Source: an uncultured Eubacteriales bacterium
GTDB taxonomy: Bacteria; Bacillota; Clostridia; Christensenellales; Aristaeellaceae
Direction of reading: 5' to 3'
Assembly (NCBI GenBank): GCA_902796115.1
Contig: CADBNX010000371.1
Span: 1 to 9,066 of the forward strand
Length of the DNA: 9,066 nt
A model generated the notes under the pieces. The model was not told the DNA's origin and did no database searches. It worked only from the letters and a program-made list of their open reading frames with translations. The position numbers and the translations under genes are program-made. This document shows, piece by piece, positions 1 to 6,830 of the stretch; the first letter of the stretch is position 1; each line of letters begins with the position of its first letter.

Positions 1-62
1 AGTTCGCAATGGTCGCCTCACAGCGCGCCGGTGCGCTTGCGATGCTTCCTTGCTCACTGCGC
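1..62. repeat. Palindromic intergenic repeat at the left edge
   Basis: This is non-coding DNA with nested symmetry. The centre is a 14-base near-palindrome at 23-36 (GCGC arms around GCCGGT, with one G-T pair in place of a match). Outside it, TCGCAA at 4-9 is mirrored by TTGCGA at 37-42. CTCACAGCGC at 17-26 recurs as CTCACTGCGC at 53-62 (9 of 10 identical). I see no ribosome binding site and no gene-like reading frame. The element may begin before the window. It resembles dispersed intergenic palindromes of Clostridia genomes, but its copy number cannot be judged from one window. Confidence 0.5.
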
Positions 63-75
63 TGCCGCCTGCCTT

Positions 76-164
76 GCCTTCCCCTAAGGGGAAGGGGGAC
101 CGCTCGCGGTGGATGAGGTTACGGCCACCGGCCGCGGCAGGCTCTGCGCCCCATGGGGGAAGGC
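76..164. repeat. MITE/REP-like palindromic element, 89 bp
   Basis: GCCTTCCCC at 76-84 is the exact reverse complement of GGGGAAGGC at 156-164, giving 9-base terminal inverted repeats. Inside are three further palindromes: CCTTCCCC/GGGGAAGG with a TAA loop (77-95), ACCGC-TC-GCGGT (99-110), and CCCC-AT-GGGG (149-158). There is no reading frame of note and no clear target-site duplication. Read on the minus strand it lies just past the stop of the glycosidase-like gene, so its hairpins could also slow or end transcription or protect the mRNA end, although no U-tract follows. From memory, the motif of CCTTCCCC-N-GGGGAAGG near GGATGAGG is a recurrent dispersed repeat in gut Clostridia. That recognition is not verified here. 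Confidence 0.6.
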
Positions 165-170
165 TGAACT

Positions 171-214
171 ATTGCCTATTGCCCAGTGAACGAATTGCCT
201 GTTGCCTGTTCCCC
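171..214. repeat. Heptamer direct-repeat tract overlapping a gene end
   Basis: On the plus strand, degenerate 7-base units run attgcct (171-177), attgccc (178-184), a 9-base interruption (185-193), attgcct (194-200), gttgcct (201-207) and a decayed gttcccc (208-214). On the minus strand this reads as repeated GGCAATA/GGCAACA. The stop codon of the glycosidase-like gene (176-178) and about its last dozen codons fall inside the tract. This suggests that repeat DNA, rather than selected protein sequence, made the C-terminus. Confidence 0.65.
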
Positions 215-2146
215 ATCCTTCCCGATGATCAGAAAATCCCGGGCGGGAACGGTTTTGCCAAGATAAACGAAGGGCTCGCCGTCAAAATTGGCGATCACTT
301 CCGTGCCGTCGGCGTACACACTGCGTGCGACGCCGTGCGTATGGAAGGAACCGTCCTCTTCAATCGTGACGCTGCGCGGCTTCAGCTCCTCAAAATCCGT
401 CATGGCGGCGGTGAAAGCGGAGCGCAGGCCGAAGCTGATGCGTTTCGCGTGATCGTCAAAGGCGGTGGGCAGCAGTGTGTAGAGCGCCTGATAGAGCCGG
501 TATTCGGAACCGTGCACGGGGGAATACCCTTCGCCGAAGTAGTTGAGCACACAGTCGTGATACACCATCTGCCACATCGGCACCGGCACGGGTACGGGTC
601 CGTCGGAGCGCGCGGGAAACGCGCCGCAGTGCAGGCAGCCGTATGCGCCGATATCGATCAGATCCGCGTACAGGTCGGTGCCGCAGCCCTCGACGGCGAG
701 CGCGCCGATTTCCTTGAGCGCGACGGAACAGATCTCGCGCTTTTTTTGCCAGTCCTGCCTGCGCGTCAGCGGATGCTGCTTCGAACGGCAGCAGCAAAGA
801 GCGACATTCGCGAAAACGTCGATATAAATGCATCCGGGGCCGGAGATGGCCGCGAGGCGCGGAAGATCGCGCTGCGCGTATTTGAGTCCGCAGGCGGAAC
901 ACATTTTGAAGGATTGTCCGCCCCGCCAGATCCCGCCCCGTTTCGGTGTGCCGGGCTCCTCCTGCGTCATTTCGTCCGGGTCGAATTCTTCGCTTGAAGC
1001 ATACGCGTCCTCGTAATTATCGTGCACATTCAGGAAATATCCCGGGGACAGCGTCTGCGCGCGCTGTGCCGCGCTGCGGAAATCCTCCTGCGTGCCGCGC
1101 TCCGGGTTCACGGGCAGGCGGGTGGGATAGCCGGCGTCAAAGCCGTCCCGGTTCCAGCCGGTATTGCAGACGGCCACACGGTCAAAGCCGCGCGCTTTGG
1201 CGGTTTCGAATACCTCGTCCGCGGTCCAGTTGCCGGGAAGCCCTTCGTTTTCGTTCCAGCCGTCCTGCGCCACATAGAGGCTGTAGGTTTTTTGAAGCCC
1301 CTCTTCGGGCGCGCGAAAATATACGTTATGCTTCCAGAATACGCATCCGGGCAGCTGCGCCGCGACGGGCCGCTCCTGCGCCTTCTGTTTCAGCGTACGG
1401 AAACGTCCGGAGGCGATGCGCAGTTCCCGGCAGCGCAGGGCCAGCGCACGGAAATCGGAGCCCGCTTCAAACAGCATGAAGCGCACCTCGCGCGGCTCGT
1501 TTGCCATCGGATCGTAGATTTCGCTGCAGCGGACGCTGACCGTGCCTTCCCGGTCCGTGTTGCAGGAAAGCAGGTATTCCCGGTCCGGATCCTCGCACCA
1601 CATCCCGATGCCGCCCTCCGGCCCGAACAGGCCGTGCACCGGAAGCGACCAGGAGGCGGAAGGCCGGAAGACGCAGGAAATGATATCGCTGCGCGGAAAA
1701 TCATAGCGCAGGCCGTAATCCGCGGGGATGTACAGCGCGGCTTTTTCATGGGCGGAGCGCCGCATCAGTCCCTGGGCCAGCATCACCTGCACGGGGAAGT
1801 TTCCGAGGTTTTCCATGGGGGAGGAGCATATCACCAGATCCTCCCCTTCCAGGTACAGGGACAGGCGGACGCGCAGGTCCGGCGTAAAGCGCGGATCCGG
1901 ACGGCAGTAGCTGTTTCCGGGGAAACGGGCGGCAAACACAAAGCCCGCCAGATCGATATCGATGCGGGATGCGGACGCCGTTACGGTTTTGCGGGAAATG
2001 TTCCGGGCGGTGATGATTCTTCCGGTGCAGGTGAACTGAAAGGCCGCGCCCGTCCGGTATACCAGGCTGCCTTTTCCGTATTCCAGGGTTTCCAGGTCTT
2101 CGCTCAGACGAACAAAAGCGTTTCCGCCGCGCAGTTCATACATCAT
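176..2146 (-). CDS. Cytoplasmic GH101/GH129-like (DUF5696-type) glycoside hydrolase, putative
   Basis: A 656-residue protein with no signal peptide or membrane segment, so probably cytoplasmic. Residues 1-250 look like a beta-rich N-terminal domain. The middle (about 265-560) looks like a TIM barrel, with GW..DGFD..YP at 330-341, HDNYEDAY at 375-382, YIDVF at 441-445 and AVEG at 484-487. A small beta domain (about 590-640) follows, with ADGTEVIANFDG. This order resembles the GH101/GH129 alpha-N-acetylgalactosaminidase clan and DUF5696 relatives, where an Asp and a later Glu are catalytic. D443 and E486 are my candidates by position. The substrate is inferred; an alpha-linked amino sugar would suit the neighbouring nagB. 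AAGGAGG at 2153-2159 serves either of two adjacent ATGs (2146 or 2143). The gene follows the isomerase gene by 33 bases. The last residues (about 646-656) come from a heptamer repeat. Cysteines are frequent (C416, C419, C451-C453), fitting a reducing compartment. A non-catalytic role is possible. Confidence 0.6.
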   Translation of the reverse strand: MMYELRGGNAFVRLSEDLETLEYGKGSLVYRTGAAFQFTCTGRIITARNISRKTVTASASRIDIDLAGFVFAARFPGNSYCRPDPRFTPDLRVRLSLYLEGEDLVICSSPMENLGNFPVQVMLAQGLMRRSAHEKAALYIPADYGLRYDFPRSDIISCVFRPSASWSLPVHGLFGPEGGIGMWCEDPDREYLLSCNTDREGTVSVRCSEIYDPMANEPREVRFMLFEAGSDFRALALRCRELRIASGRFRTLKQKAQERPVAAQLPGCVFWKHNVYFRAPEEGLQKTYSLYVAQDGWNENEGLPGNWTADEVFETAKARGFDRVAVCNTGWNRDGFDAGYPTRLPVNPERGTQEDFRSAAQRAQTLSPGYFLNVHDNYEDAYASSEEFDPDEMTQEEPGTPKRGGIWRGGQSFKMCSACGLKYAQRDLPRLAAISGPGCIYIDVFANVALCCCRSKQHPLTRRQDWQKKREICSVALKEIGALAVEGCGTDLYADLIDIGAYGCLHCGAFPARSDGPVPVPVPMWQMVYHDCVLNYFGEGYSPVHGSEYRLYQALYTLLPTAFDDHAKRISFGLRSAFTAAMTDFEELKPRSVTIEEDGSFHTHGVARSVYADGTEVIANFDGEPFVYLGKTVPARDFLIIGKDGEQATGNSFTGQ

Positions 2147-2152
2147 GGATAT

Positions 2153-2159
2153 CCTCCTT
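2153..2159 (-). promoter_or_regulatory. Ribosome binding site of the glycosidase-like gene
   Basis: A full AAGGAGG lies 6 bases before the first ATG (2146) and 9 bases before the second (2143). Spacing alone does not decide between them, and the proteins would differ by one Met. Confidence 0.8.
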
Positions 2160-2179
2160 GCTTTCCGGCGCCTCCGCCG

Positions 2180-3061
2180 TCAGCTCCTGATTTTGTCGCG
2201 CAGGAAGCAGCCGACGGTGTTTGCGAATTTCAGCGCTTCCAGGAGCATCTTCGGTTCGGTGAAGCGGCCGTAGTAATTGTCACCCACTTCCATGCACAGG
2301 TCGCCCTCGTAGCGGATCTCCTTCAGCGCGGCGCAGATATCCTCCCAGTCGAGCAGGCCCAGGAAGGGAATGGTATGCGTATCGCGGTGATCCTCCACAT
2401 CGTGCAGGTGCAGGCATTTGACCAGGTCTCTTCCGAGATGGCGGATCATTTCCCCCGCGGTGCACATACGGCCGAGCAGCGTATGTCCCACATCCACGCA
2501 GGCAGTGAACACCGGGTCGTTCAGTTCCCCGAGGGCACGGCGGAATTCTTCCTTATCCGCGTACATGTCCCGGGCCGGCCTGCCTTTTCCGTCGTTCTGC
2601 CACATGTTTTCAAGTGCGATTTTCACATTGCACCGGCGGGCCGTTTCCGCCAGCGTGCGGTAGTAGTCGAGGCTGCGCCGGTAAAGCATATCGCCGTATC
2701 TTGGATAACTGAGCTCGTGCAGCGGATGCACCACCAGGATGGGGCAGCCGAGCGCGGAGGCGATTTCGATGGAGCGGAGGGTACGCGGGATCGCTTTTTC
2801 GCTCATTTCCTCCGGATCGGTATAGCGGAAAGTGAACGGCGCGTGCGCCTGGCTGACGCAGATGCCGGCGCGTGCGCATGCTTCCCGGGTGCGGCCGGCG
2901 CGTTCCTGCCAGTCCTCCCCGTTCCAGGGGTTGTCATCATGCACCATGCCGGTCAGGGAAAAATCGAGGCTTTCGTAACCCGATTCCGCGATCAGCGATA
3001 CGGCGGCAAGCTCATCTCCGAGGATCCGGACAATCGGACTGGTGGTACAGGCAGTTTTCAT
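2180..3061 (-). CDS. Sugar phosphate isomerase/epimerase family protein (xylose isomerase-like TIM barrel)
   Basis: A 293-residue soluble protein of normal length for the AP-endonuclease-2/xylose-isomerase-like family, which isomerises or epimerises sugars and inositols using a divalent metal. The expected metal-site residues appear in order: E151 (ALENMW), D190 with H193 (CVDVGH), H218/H220 with D221 (HLHD), and E258 (MEVG). H73 (QAHAPF) and H112 (VVHP) fit the substrate pocket. The segment DTHTIPFLGLLDWEDI (227-242) matches the family's D.H..PG.G.idw-like stretch. The start is supported by AAAGGAG at 3068-3074, 6 bases ahead of the ATG. The gene sits between nagB (158-base gap with hairpins) and the glycosidase-like gene (33 bases), so it is probably co-expressed with the latter and may act on the released sugar. 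The substrate cannot be read from sequence; dehydratases and tagatose-epimerase-like enzymes share the fold. Family confidence is high, exact reaction unknown. Confidence 0.85.
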   Translation of the reverse strand: MKTACTTSPIVRILGDELAAVSLIAESGYESLDFSLTGMVHDDNPWNGEDWQERAGRTREACARAGICVSQAHAPFTFRYTDPEEMSEKAIPRTLRSIEIASALGCPILVVHPLHELSYPRYGDMLYRRSLDYYRTLAETARRCNVKIALENMWQNDGKGRPARDMYADKEEFRRALGELNDPVFTACVDVGHTLLGRMCTAGEMIRHLGRDLVKCLHLHDVEDHRDTHTIPFLGLLDWEDICAALKEIRYEGDLCMEVGDNYYGRFTEPKMLLEALKFANTVGCFLRDKIRS

Positions 3062-3130
3062 GACGGTCTCCTTTCATCGGCGGGGCAGCGTGAAAGTTCA
3101 ATTCTGCGGCGATCTTTCATGGGCTGTTTG

Positions 3131-3149
3131 TGCCGGTGCCGCACCGGCA
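3131..3149. repeat. Perfect short palindrome in the nagB-isomerase gap
   Basis: TGCCGGTGC and GCACCGGCA flank a single central C. As RNA this would fold as an 8-bp stem with a 3-base loop. It lies 70 bases before the isomerase start, on the leader side. No U-tract follows on either strand, so it looks more like an operator, an mRNA-processing hairpin or a REP-type repeat than a terminator. Confidence 0.5.
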
Positions 3150-3168
3150 TGAGGATTGAGATGGATAA

Positions 3169-3205
3169 GCAATCCCGTGAGGAGAATGTTTCCTCACGGG
3201 ATTGC
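3169..3205 (-). terminator. 15-bp stem-loop after nagB (terminator-like, weak U-tract)
   Basis: Arms GCAATCCCGTGAGGA (3169-3183) and TCCTCACGGGATTGC (3191-3205) are perfectly complementary around a 7-base loop. The structure starts 14 bases past the nagB stop. On the minus strand the bases after the stem are TTATCCATC, a poor U-tract, so termination may be partial or the stem may instead protect the 3' end of the upstream mRNA. Partial read-through would make the isomerase and glycosidase-like genes a lower-expressed tail of the operon. I see no convincing promoter between this stem and the isomerase start. Confidence 0.6.
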
Positions 3206-3219
3206 ATGATCTGTTCCTG

Positions 3220-3939
3220 TTACAGCCGGGACGCGGCGGCTTTGTCGATCAGGATATGCGCGTTGGGATGGGTGCGCAGGATGGAGGCCTGCACCATCGG
3301 GGTGATGGGGCCTTTCACGGTATCGGCAATCGCCTTCGCCTTATCGACGCCCATCGCGACGAGAACGACTTCCCTCGCGTTCATGATGCCGCCGATGCCG
3401 AGGCTCACCGCCTGGCGCGGCACCTGGTCCGCGCTTTCGAAGAAGCGCTTGTTCGCGTCGATGGTGCTTTCCGTGAGGTTGACCACGTGCGTGCCGTAAA
3501 TGAATTTCTCACCCGGCTCGTTGAAGCCGATATGGCCGTTGCGGCCGATGCCGAGCAGCTGGATATCGATGCCGCCCGCTTTTTCGATGGCACGGTCATA
3601 GCGGCGGCATTCGGCATTCATATTCGCCGCGTTGCCGTCCGGAAGATAAGTGGCCTTCATATTGATGCCGCTGAACAATTCGGCCTGCATGAACGCGTGA
3701 TAGCTGGTTTCATGCTCGATGGGCAGGCCCACGTATTCATCCAGGTTATAGCTGATGCAGTCGGAAAAATCGAGCCAGCCTTCCCTGTGCCACGCGATGA
3801 GCTGCTGATAGCAGCCGATCGGGGATGAGCCGGTCGCCAGTCCGAGCACGGAGTTCTTTTTCCGCATCACCTGGGAGGCAAAAAGCAGCGCGCAGGCTTT
3901 GCCGACCTGTTCCGGTGTGTCAAAAACGGTTACATTCAT
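3220..3939 (-). CDS. nagB: Glucosamine-6-phosphate deaminase
   Basis: Converts glucosamine-6-phosphate to fructose-6-phosphate and ammonia in the cytoplasm, the step that brings amino sugars into glycolysis. At 239 residues it has the size of short Gram-positive NagB enzymes; the E. coli protein is longer. Visible motifs are the phosphate loop GLATGSSP (33-40), NLDEYVGL (65-72) with the D67 base equivalent to E. coli D72, and GIGRNGHIGFNEPGE (130-144) with H136 as the ring-opening histidine and E141. N134 stands where E. coli has D141. The C-terminal extension carrying E. coli allosteric features is shortened, so GlcNAc-6P activation is not expected. Translation starts at the ATG at 3939, with AAGGGAGA at 3949-3956 upstream. 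It follows the MFS gene by 22 bases, indicating one mRNA, and a strong stem-loop follows its stop. No nagA lies in the window, so the deacetylase must be encoded elsewhere or the imported sugar is already deacetylated. Confidence 0.95.
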   Translation of the reverse strand: MNVTVFDTPEQVGKACALLFASQVMRKKNSVLGLATGSSPIGCYQQLIAWHREGWLDFSDCISYNLDEYVGLPIEHETSYHAFMQAELFSGINMKATYLPDGNAANMNAECRRYDRAIEKAGGIDIQLLGIGRNGHIGFNEPGEKFIYGTHVVNLTESTIDANKRFFESADQVPRQAVSLGIGGIMNAREVVLVAMGVDKAKAIADTVKGPITPMVQASILRTHPNAHILIDKAAASRL

Positions 3940-3961
3940 GGTTGAGGATCTCCCTTCTTCA

Positions 3962-5257
3962 TCATTCCTTACTGTCCGTGCTGATTATATCAGAAGCGGC
4001 AGGAGGATTCAATGTTTTAAGCACCCAAATCAGGGTGAGCACAACGAAAACACTGATGCAGGCCGCCGCCTGCTGCGCGTACACGTGCATGCCCAGCAGC
4101 ATGTTTCCCGCGTTTTCGATGTGATCCACAAAACGGGACGCAGCCACCGTGGCCAGGAACCCGCACAGCCCGGCTGCCGTGGCTTTGACGGCGAGCACCG
4201 CCGGACATTTGCCGCGCGGGATATAATCATAAAGCAGGTTGATCGACCCGGAATTGATGCCCGCGTAGGCGAGCCCGTGCAGCAGGGAAAAGAGCACGAA
4301 CATGATTTTGCCGTTCTGCGGCACCGCAAACGCCACGCAGAGAAAAGCTGCCGCTTCCACGCCGTAGCAGAGCATGAGCATGTTCCGGAAGCCCATCTTA
4401 TCCGCGAAGCGGCCCATGCGCCGTGAAACGAGCGCGCGGAACAGGCTCTGCCCCAGGGTGAGCAGGCTGATGAAGGTCATGGAAAAGCCAAGCTCCCGGA
4501 TTTTGTACACGCCCAGGAAGGGAACGGTGACGTACTCGGCCAGGGAGGAGAGCACCGATACCAGGATCAGCCGGCGCGCGACCGGGTTCCGCTTCAGCTC
4601 CGCGAGGCCGCCTCTGCGGGACAGCGTCTCTCCCGCGGGCTCCGGGGTCATAAGCAGGGTGGCCGTGTTCAGCACGGCGAGCAGCAGGATCACCCCACCC
4701 AGTACCGGGAATGCCAGGCTCACGTCGCCCCTTTCCCTGCAGCGGTCGAGAAAAGCGCTGGCAGCGAAGGTGAACGCGGTGCCCCCGATCAGGGATACGA
4801 TTTCCTTATTGGCGGTGTATACGCCCCGTTCGTGCTGCGCCACAAGGTTCATCTGCCAGGCGATCTTGCTGGGCGCGAGCAGGTTCGCGATGAAGCGGCC
4901 GGTGAGCAGGAACACCGCGAACAGACCGGTGCGCAGGCCGTCCTCCAGCGCGAAGCCCGGCAGGAAATACAGCAGCGCGTACAGGCAGCTTGCGAAGATT
5001 GACACCCAGGGCAGCCAGCGCCTGACGGGGCGGCGGTCCGCCACCAGGATATTCGCCAGCTGGAACACGCAGCCGAGCGATACGAAAGAGGAAAGCACGC
5101 CGGTCGTGGCGCTGGACATGCCAAGCCGGGTCGTGACGGATGCGAGGAACGCGTCCGTCAGCAGGATGGAGATGAAGTACTCCAGCGCGGCTTCGATGAT
5201 GAACAGTGCCCGCCCGCGCGCAAACGGGTCCCTGAGCCTGTTGGGCAGATTACGCAT
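3962..5257 (-). CDS. MFS transporter, sugar-type candidate
   Basis: A 431-residue integral membrane protein with hydrophobic segments spread through its length, fitting 11-12 helices. These include about 18-40, 50-72, 82-103, 110-128, 155-170, 182-204, 229-250, 258-275, 293-312, 318-336, 352-372 and 398-415. A charged loop at 205-228 divides the two halves. RRMGRFADKMGF (279-290) is the family's inter-helix motif A in the second half, the typical major-facilitator signature. The substrate cannot be read, but the position directly before nagB (22 bases) suggests a sugar, amino sugar or glycoside. The start ATG overlaps the last codons of the histidine kinase gene by 8 bases, with AGGAAA at 5261-5266 inside that gene, so translation is probably coupled. 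A drug-efflux or peptidoglycan-recycling permease role cannot be excluded. Confidence 0.85.
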   Translation of the reverse strand: MRNLPNRLRDPFARGRALFIIEAALEYFISILLTDAFLASVTTRLGMSSATTGVLSSFVSLGCVFQLANILVADRRPVRRWLPWVSIFASCLYALLYFLPGFALEDGLRTGLFAVFLLTGRFIANLLAPSKIAWQMNLVAQHERGVYTANKEIVSLIGGTAFTFAASAFLDRCRERGDVSLAFPVLGGVILLLAVLNTATLLMTPEPAGETLSRRGGLAELKRNPVARRLILVSVLSSLAEYVTVPFLGVYKIRELGFSMTFISLLTLGQSLFRALVSRRMGRFADKMGFRNMLMLCYGVEAAAFLCVAFAVPQNGKIMFVLFSLLHGLAYAGINSGSINLLYDYIPRGKCPAVLAVKATAAGLCGFLATVAASRFVDHIENAGNMLLGMHVYAQQAAACISVFVVLTLIWVLKTLNPPAASDIISTDSKE

Positions 5258-6830
5258 GGTTTTCCTGATGCAGCGGCAATTCCACGATGAATGCCGTCCC
5301 CTCTCCTTCTACGCTTTCGGCGCGGATGGTTCCGCCGTGCAGCGCCACGAGCTGCCTGACGATGGAAAGCCCCAGGCCGGTGCCGCCCACCGTGCGGCTG
5401 CGCGCCTTGTCGACCCGGTAAAAACGGTCAAAAATATGGGAAAGATCGGCCTTGGGAATGCCGGGACCGTTATCCGACACGGTTAGGCGCACGGTTTTTC
5501 CGTTCCGCTCCAGGATGACGCGGATGACGCCGTTTTCCTGGGTATACTTGACCGCGTTCTCCATCAGGTTGTAGATGATCTGGCTGAGCTTGCTCCGGTC
5601 CCCGGTCATTTCGCCCTTGTCCTTCATATTGAGCACCAGGTGCTGATGCTTCTGCTCCGCGATGGGCAGGAGGCGGTGCTCTGTTTCATGGCAGAGGTCC
5701 GCCAGCGACAGCGGCTCATTTTTCAGCTTTTCGCTCCGGGAATCCGTCTTCATCAGCGTGAGCAGATCCCCGATGATCGCGTTGAGCCGGTCGATTTCCC
5801 GGTCGATATCCGTGAGAAATTCGGTGCGCAGGTCCTTGTCCATGTCCGGCTGATAAATCAGGGATTCGATCATGATCTTCATCGTAGCGAGCGGGGTTTT
5901 CAGTTCATGGCTTGCGTTGGAAACGAACTGGTTGCGGCTCTGATCGAGCGATTCCACTTTTTCGGACATCGTATTGAACGCGGCCGCCAGCTGGCGCATT
6001 TCCCGGTTTCCGCGCACCCGCACGCGGGTGGAAAAATCCCCGCCCGCCATATGCTGGATGCCGCCGGTCAGTTCCCCGACCGGCCGGGAGAGAACGCCCG
6101 CGAAAAGGAAACTGGCGATCAGCGCCGCGAGCGCGATGGCGCCGAAAATCAGCACGGAGCGGTCCCGCATCTGCCCGAACGTGCGCAATATGCCCTCCGC
6201 GTCCGCCTCCAGCACCGCAGCGCCGAGCACGCGCGAATCCCACACGACCGCGGCCACACAGTACGCCTGCCACTTTTCCCCGGAGAGATCCGCAAACAGT
6301 ACGCGGCCGAAATTGACCATCTTTCCGTTCGCGTCGATCACCGCGCTGTCCGCGTTCATGCCGCCGATCAGCACATGGTCCAGATAAGCGTTATTCAGCT
6401 TCCATCCGGTCATGCTTTCCCCGGTGTCGATCCGCACCTCGCCGCTTTCGTCCGTCAGCAGCAGCCGGGTGCTTCCGTCCGATGCTTCTTCCCGCAGGAT
6501 GGCGGCGAGGGACTGCGTATCCCCGTCACGCAAAAAAGGCGCCAGCCGTACGGCAAGCGTCTCCAGACCCGTGCGTTCCGCGGCCAGCTTTTCCTCAAAC
6601 AGATAATCGCTCATGATGCTGCCGAGAAAACGGGCCATCGCCAGGAAGCAGAGCCCCACGATCAGCAGGAAGGCGATCAGAATCTGTGTTTGAAACCCGG
6701 AGAAAATTTTAATCCTTGTCCGTGAAATAGTAGCCCACTCCCCATTTGGTGAAAATGAATTCGGGCTGGGACGGATTGCGCTCGATCTTTTCACGCAGGC
6801 GGCGGATGTGCACGTCGACCGTGCGCGCAT
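5250..6830 (-). CDS. Membrane sensor histidine kinase, PhoR/ResE-like (start uncertain)
   Basis: Numbered from the ATG at 6830. A first membrane helix at about 48-68 and a second at about 226-246 enclose an extracytoplasmic sensor domain of some 155 residues. A HAMP linker follows (about 247-298), then a HisKA box SNASHELKTPLA with phospho-acceptor H308, and a HATPase domain with N box NLMENAVKYT (421-430), DNGPGIP (453-459) and GGTGLGLSIV (482-491). All key kinase residues are present. It should phosphorylate the OmpR-type regulator encoded just upstream. The start is a problem: the regulator stop is at 6709-6711, and no ATG, GTG or TTG occurs in frame between there and the first helix. Upstream choices are ATG 6830 and GTG 6794, both inside the regulator gene; ATT codons at 6726-6728 and 6711-6713 are non-standard options. 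GGGGAG at 6738-6743 lies 9 bases before the first ATT. The first 39 residues of the long form are therefore doubtful. Confidence 0.9.
   Translation of the reverse strand: MRARSTCTSAACVKRSSAIRPSPNSFSPNGEWATISRTRIKIFSGFQTQILIAFLLIVGLCFLAMARFLGSIMSDYLFEEKLAAERTGLETLAVRLAPFLRDGDTQSLAAILREEASDGSTRLLLTDESGEVRIDTGESMTGWKLNNAYLDHVLIGGMNADSAVIDANGKMVNFGRVLFADLSGEKWQAYCVAAVVWDSRVLGAAVLEADAEGILRTFGQMRDRSVLIFGAIALAALIASFLFAGVLSRPVGELTGGIQHMAGGDFSTRVRVRGNREMRQLAAAFNTMSEKVESLDQSRNQFVSNASHELKTPLATMKIMIESLIYQPDMDKDLRTEFLTDIDREIDRLNAIIGDLLTLMKTDSRSEKLKNEPLSLADLCHETEHRLLPIAEQKHQHLVLNMKDKGEMTGDRSKLSQIIYNLMENAVKYTQENGVIRVILERNGKTVRLTVSDNGPGIPKADLSHIFDRFYRVDKARSRTVGGTGLGLSIVRQLVALHGGTIRAESVEGEGTAFIVELPLHQENHA

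Noticed and set aside
1..214. A CRISPR array or tRNA at the repeat-rich left edge
   Set aside because: The repeats are 7-10 bases with no unique spacers, and there is no cloverleaf or T-loop sequence.
50..997. A 315-codon open frame on the plus strand beginning in the left-edge repeats
   Set aside because: It starts within palindromic repeat DNA and continues antisense to the glycosidase-like gene, with no ribosome binding site.
1022..3499. An 825-codon open frame on the plus strand
   Set aside because: It runs antisense across the glycosidase-like gene, the isomerase gene, the hairpin gap and part of nagB. It has no ribosome binding site or recognisable domain, and its open length follows from the GC-rich codon bias of the real genes.
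5640..6725. A 361-codon open frame on the plus strand opposite the histidine kinase
   Set aside because: Histidine- and arginine-rich composition without domain features; the kinase on the other strand has every conserved box.
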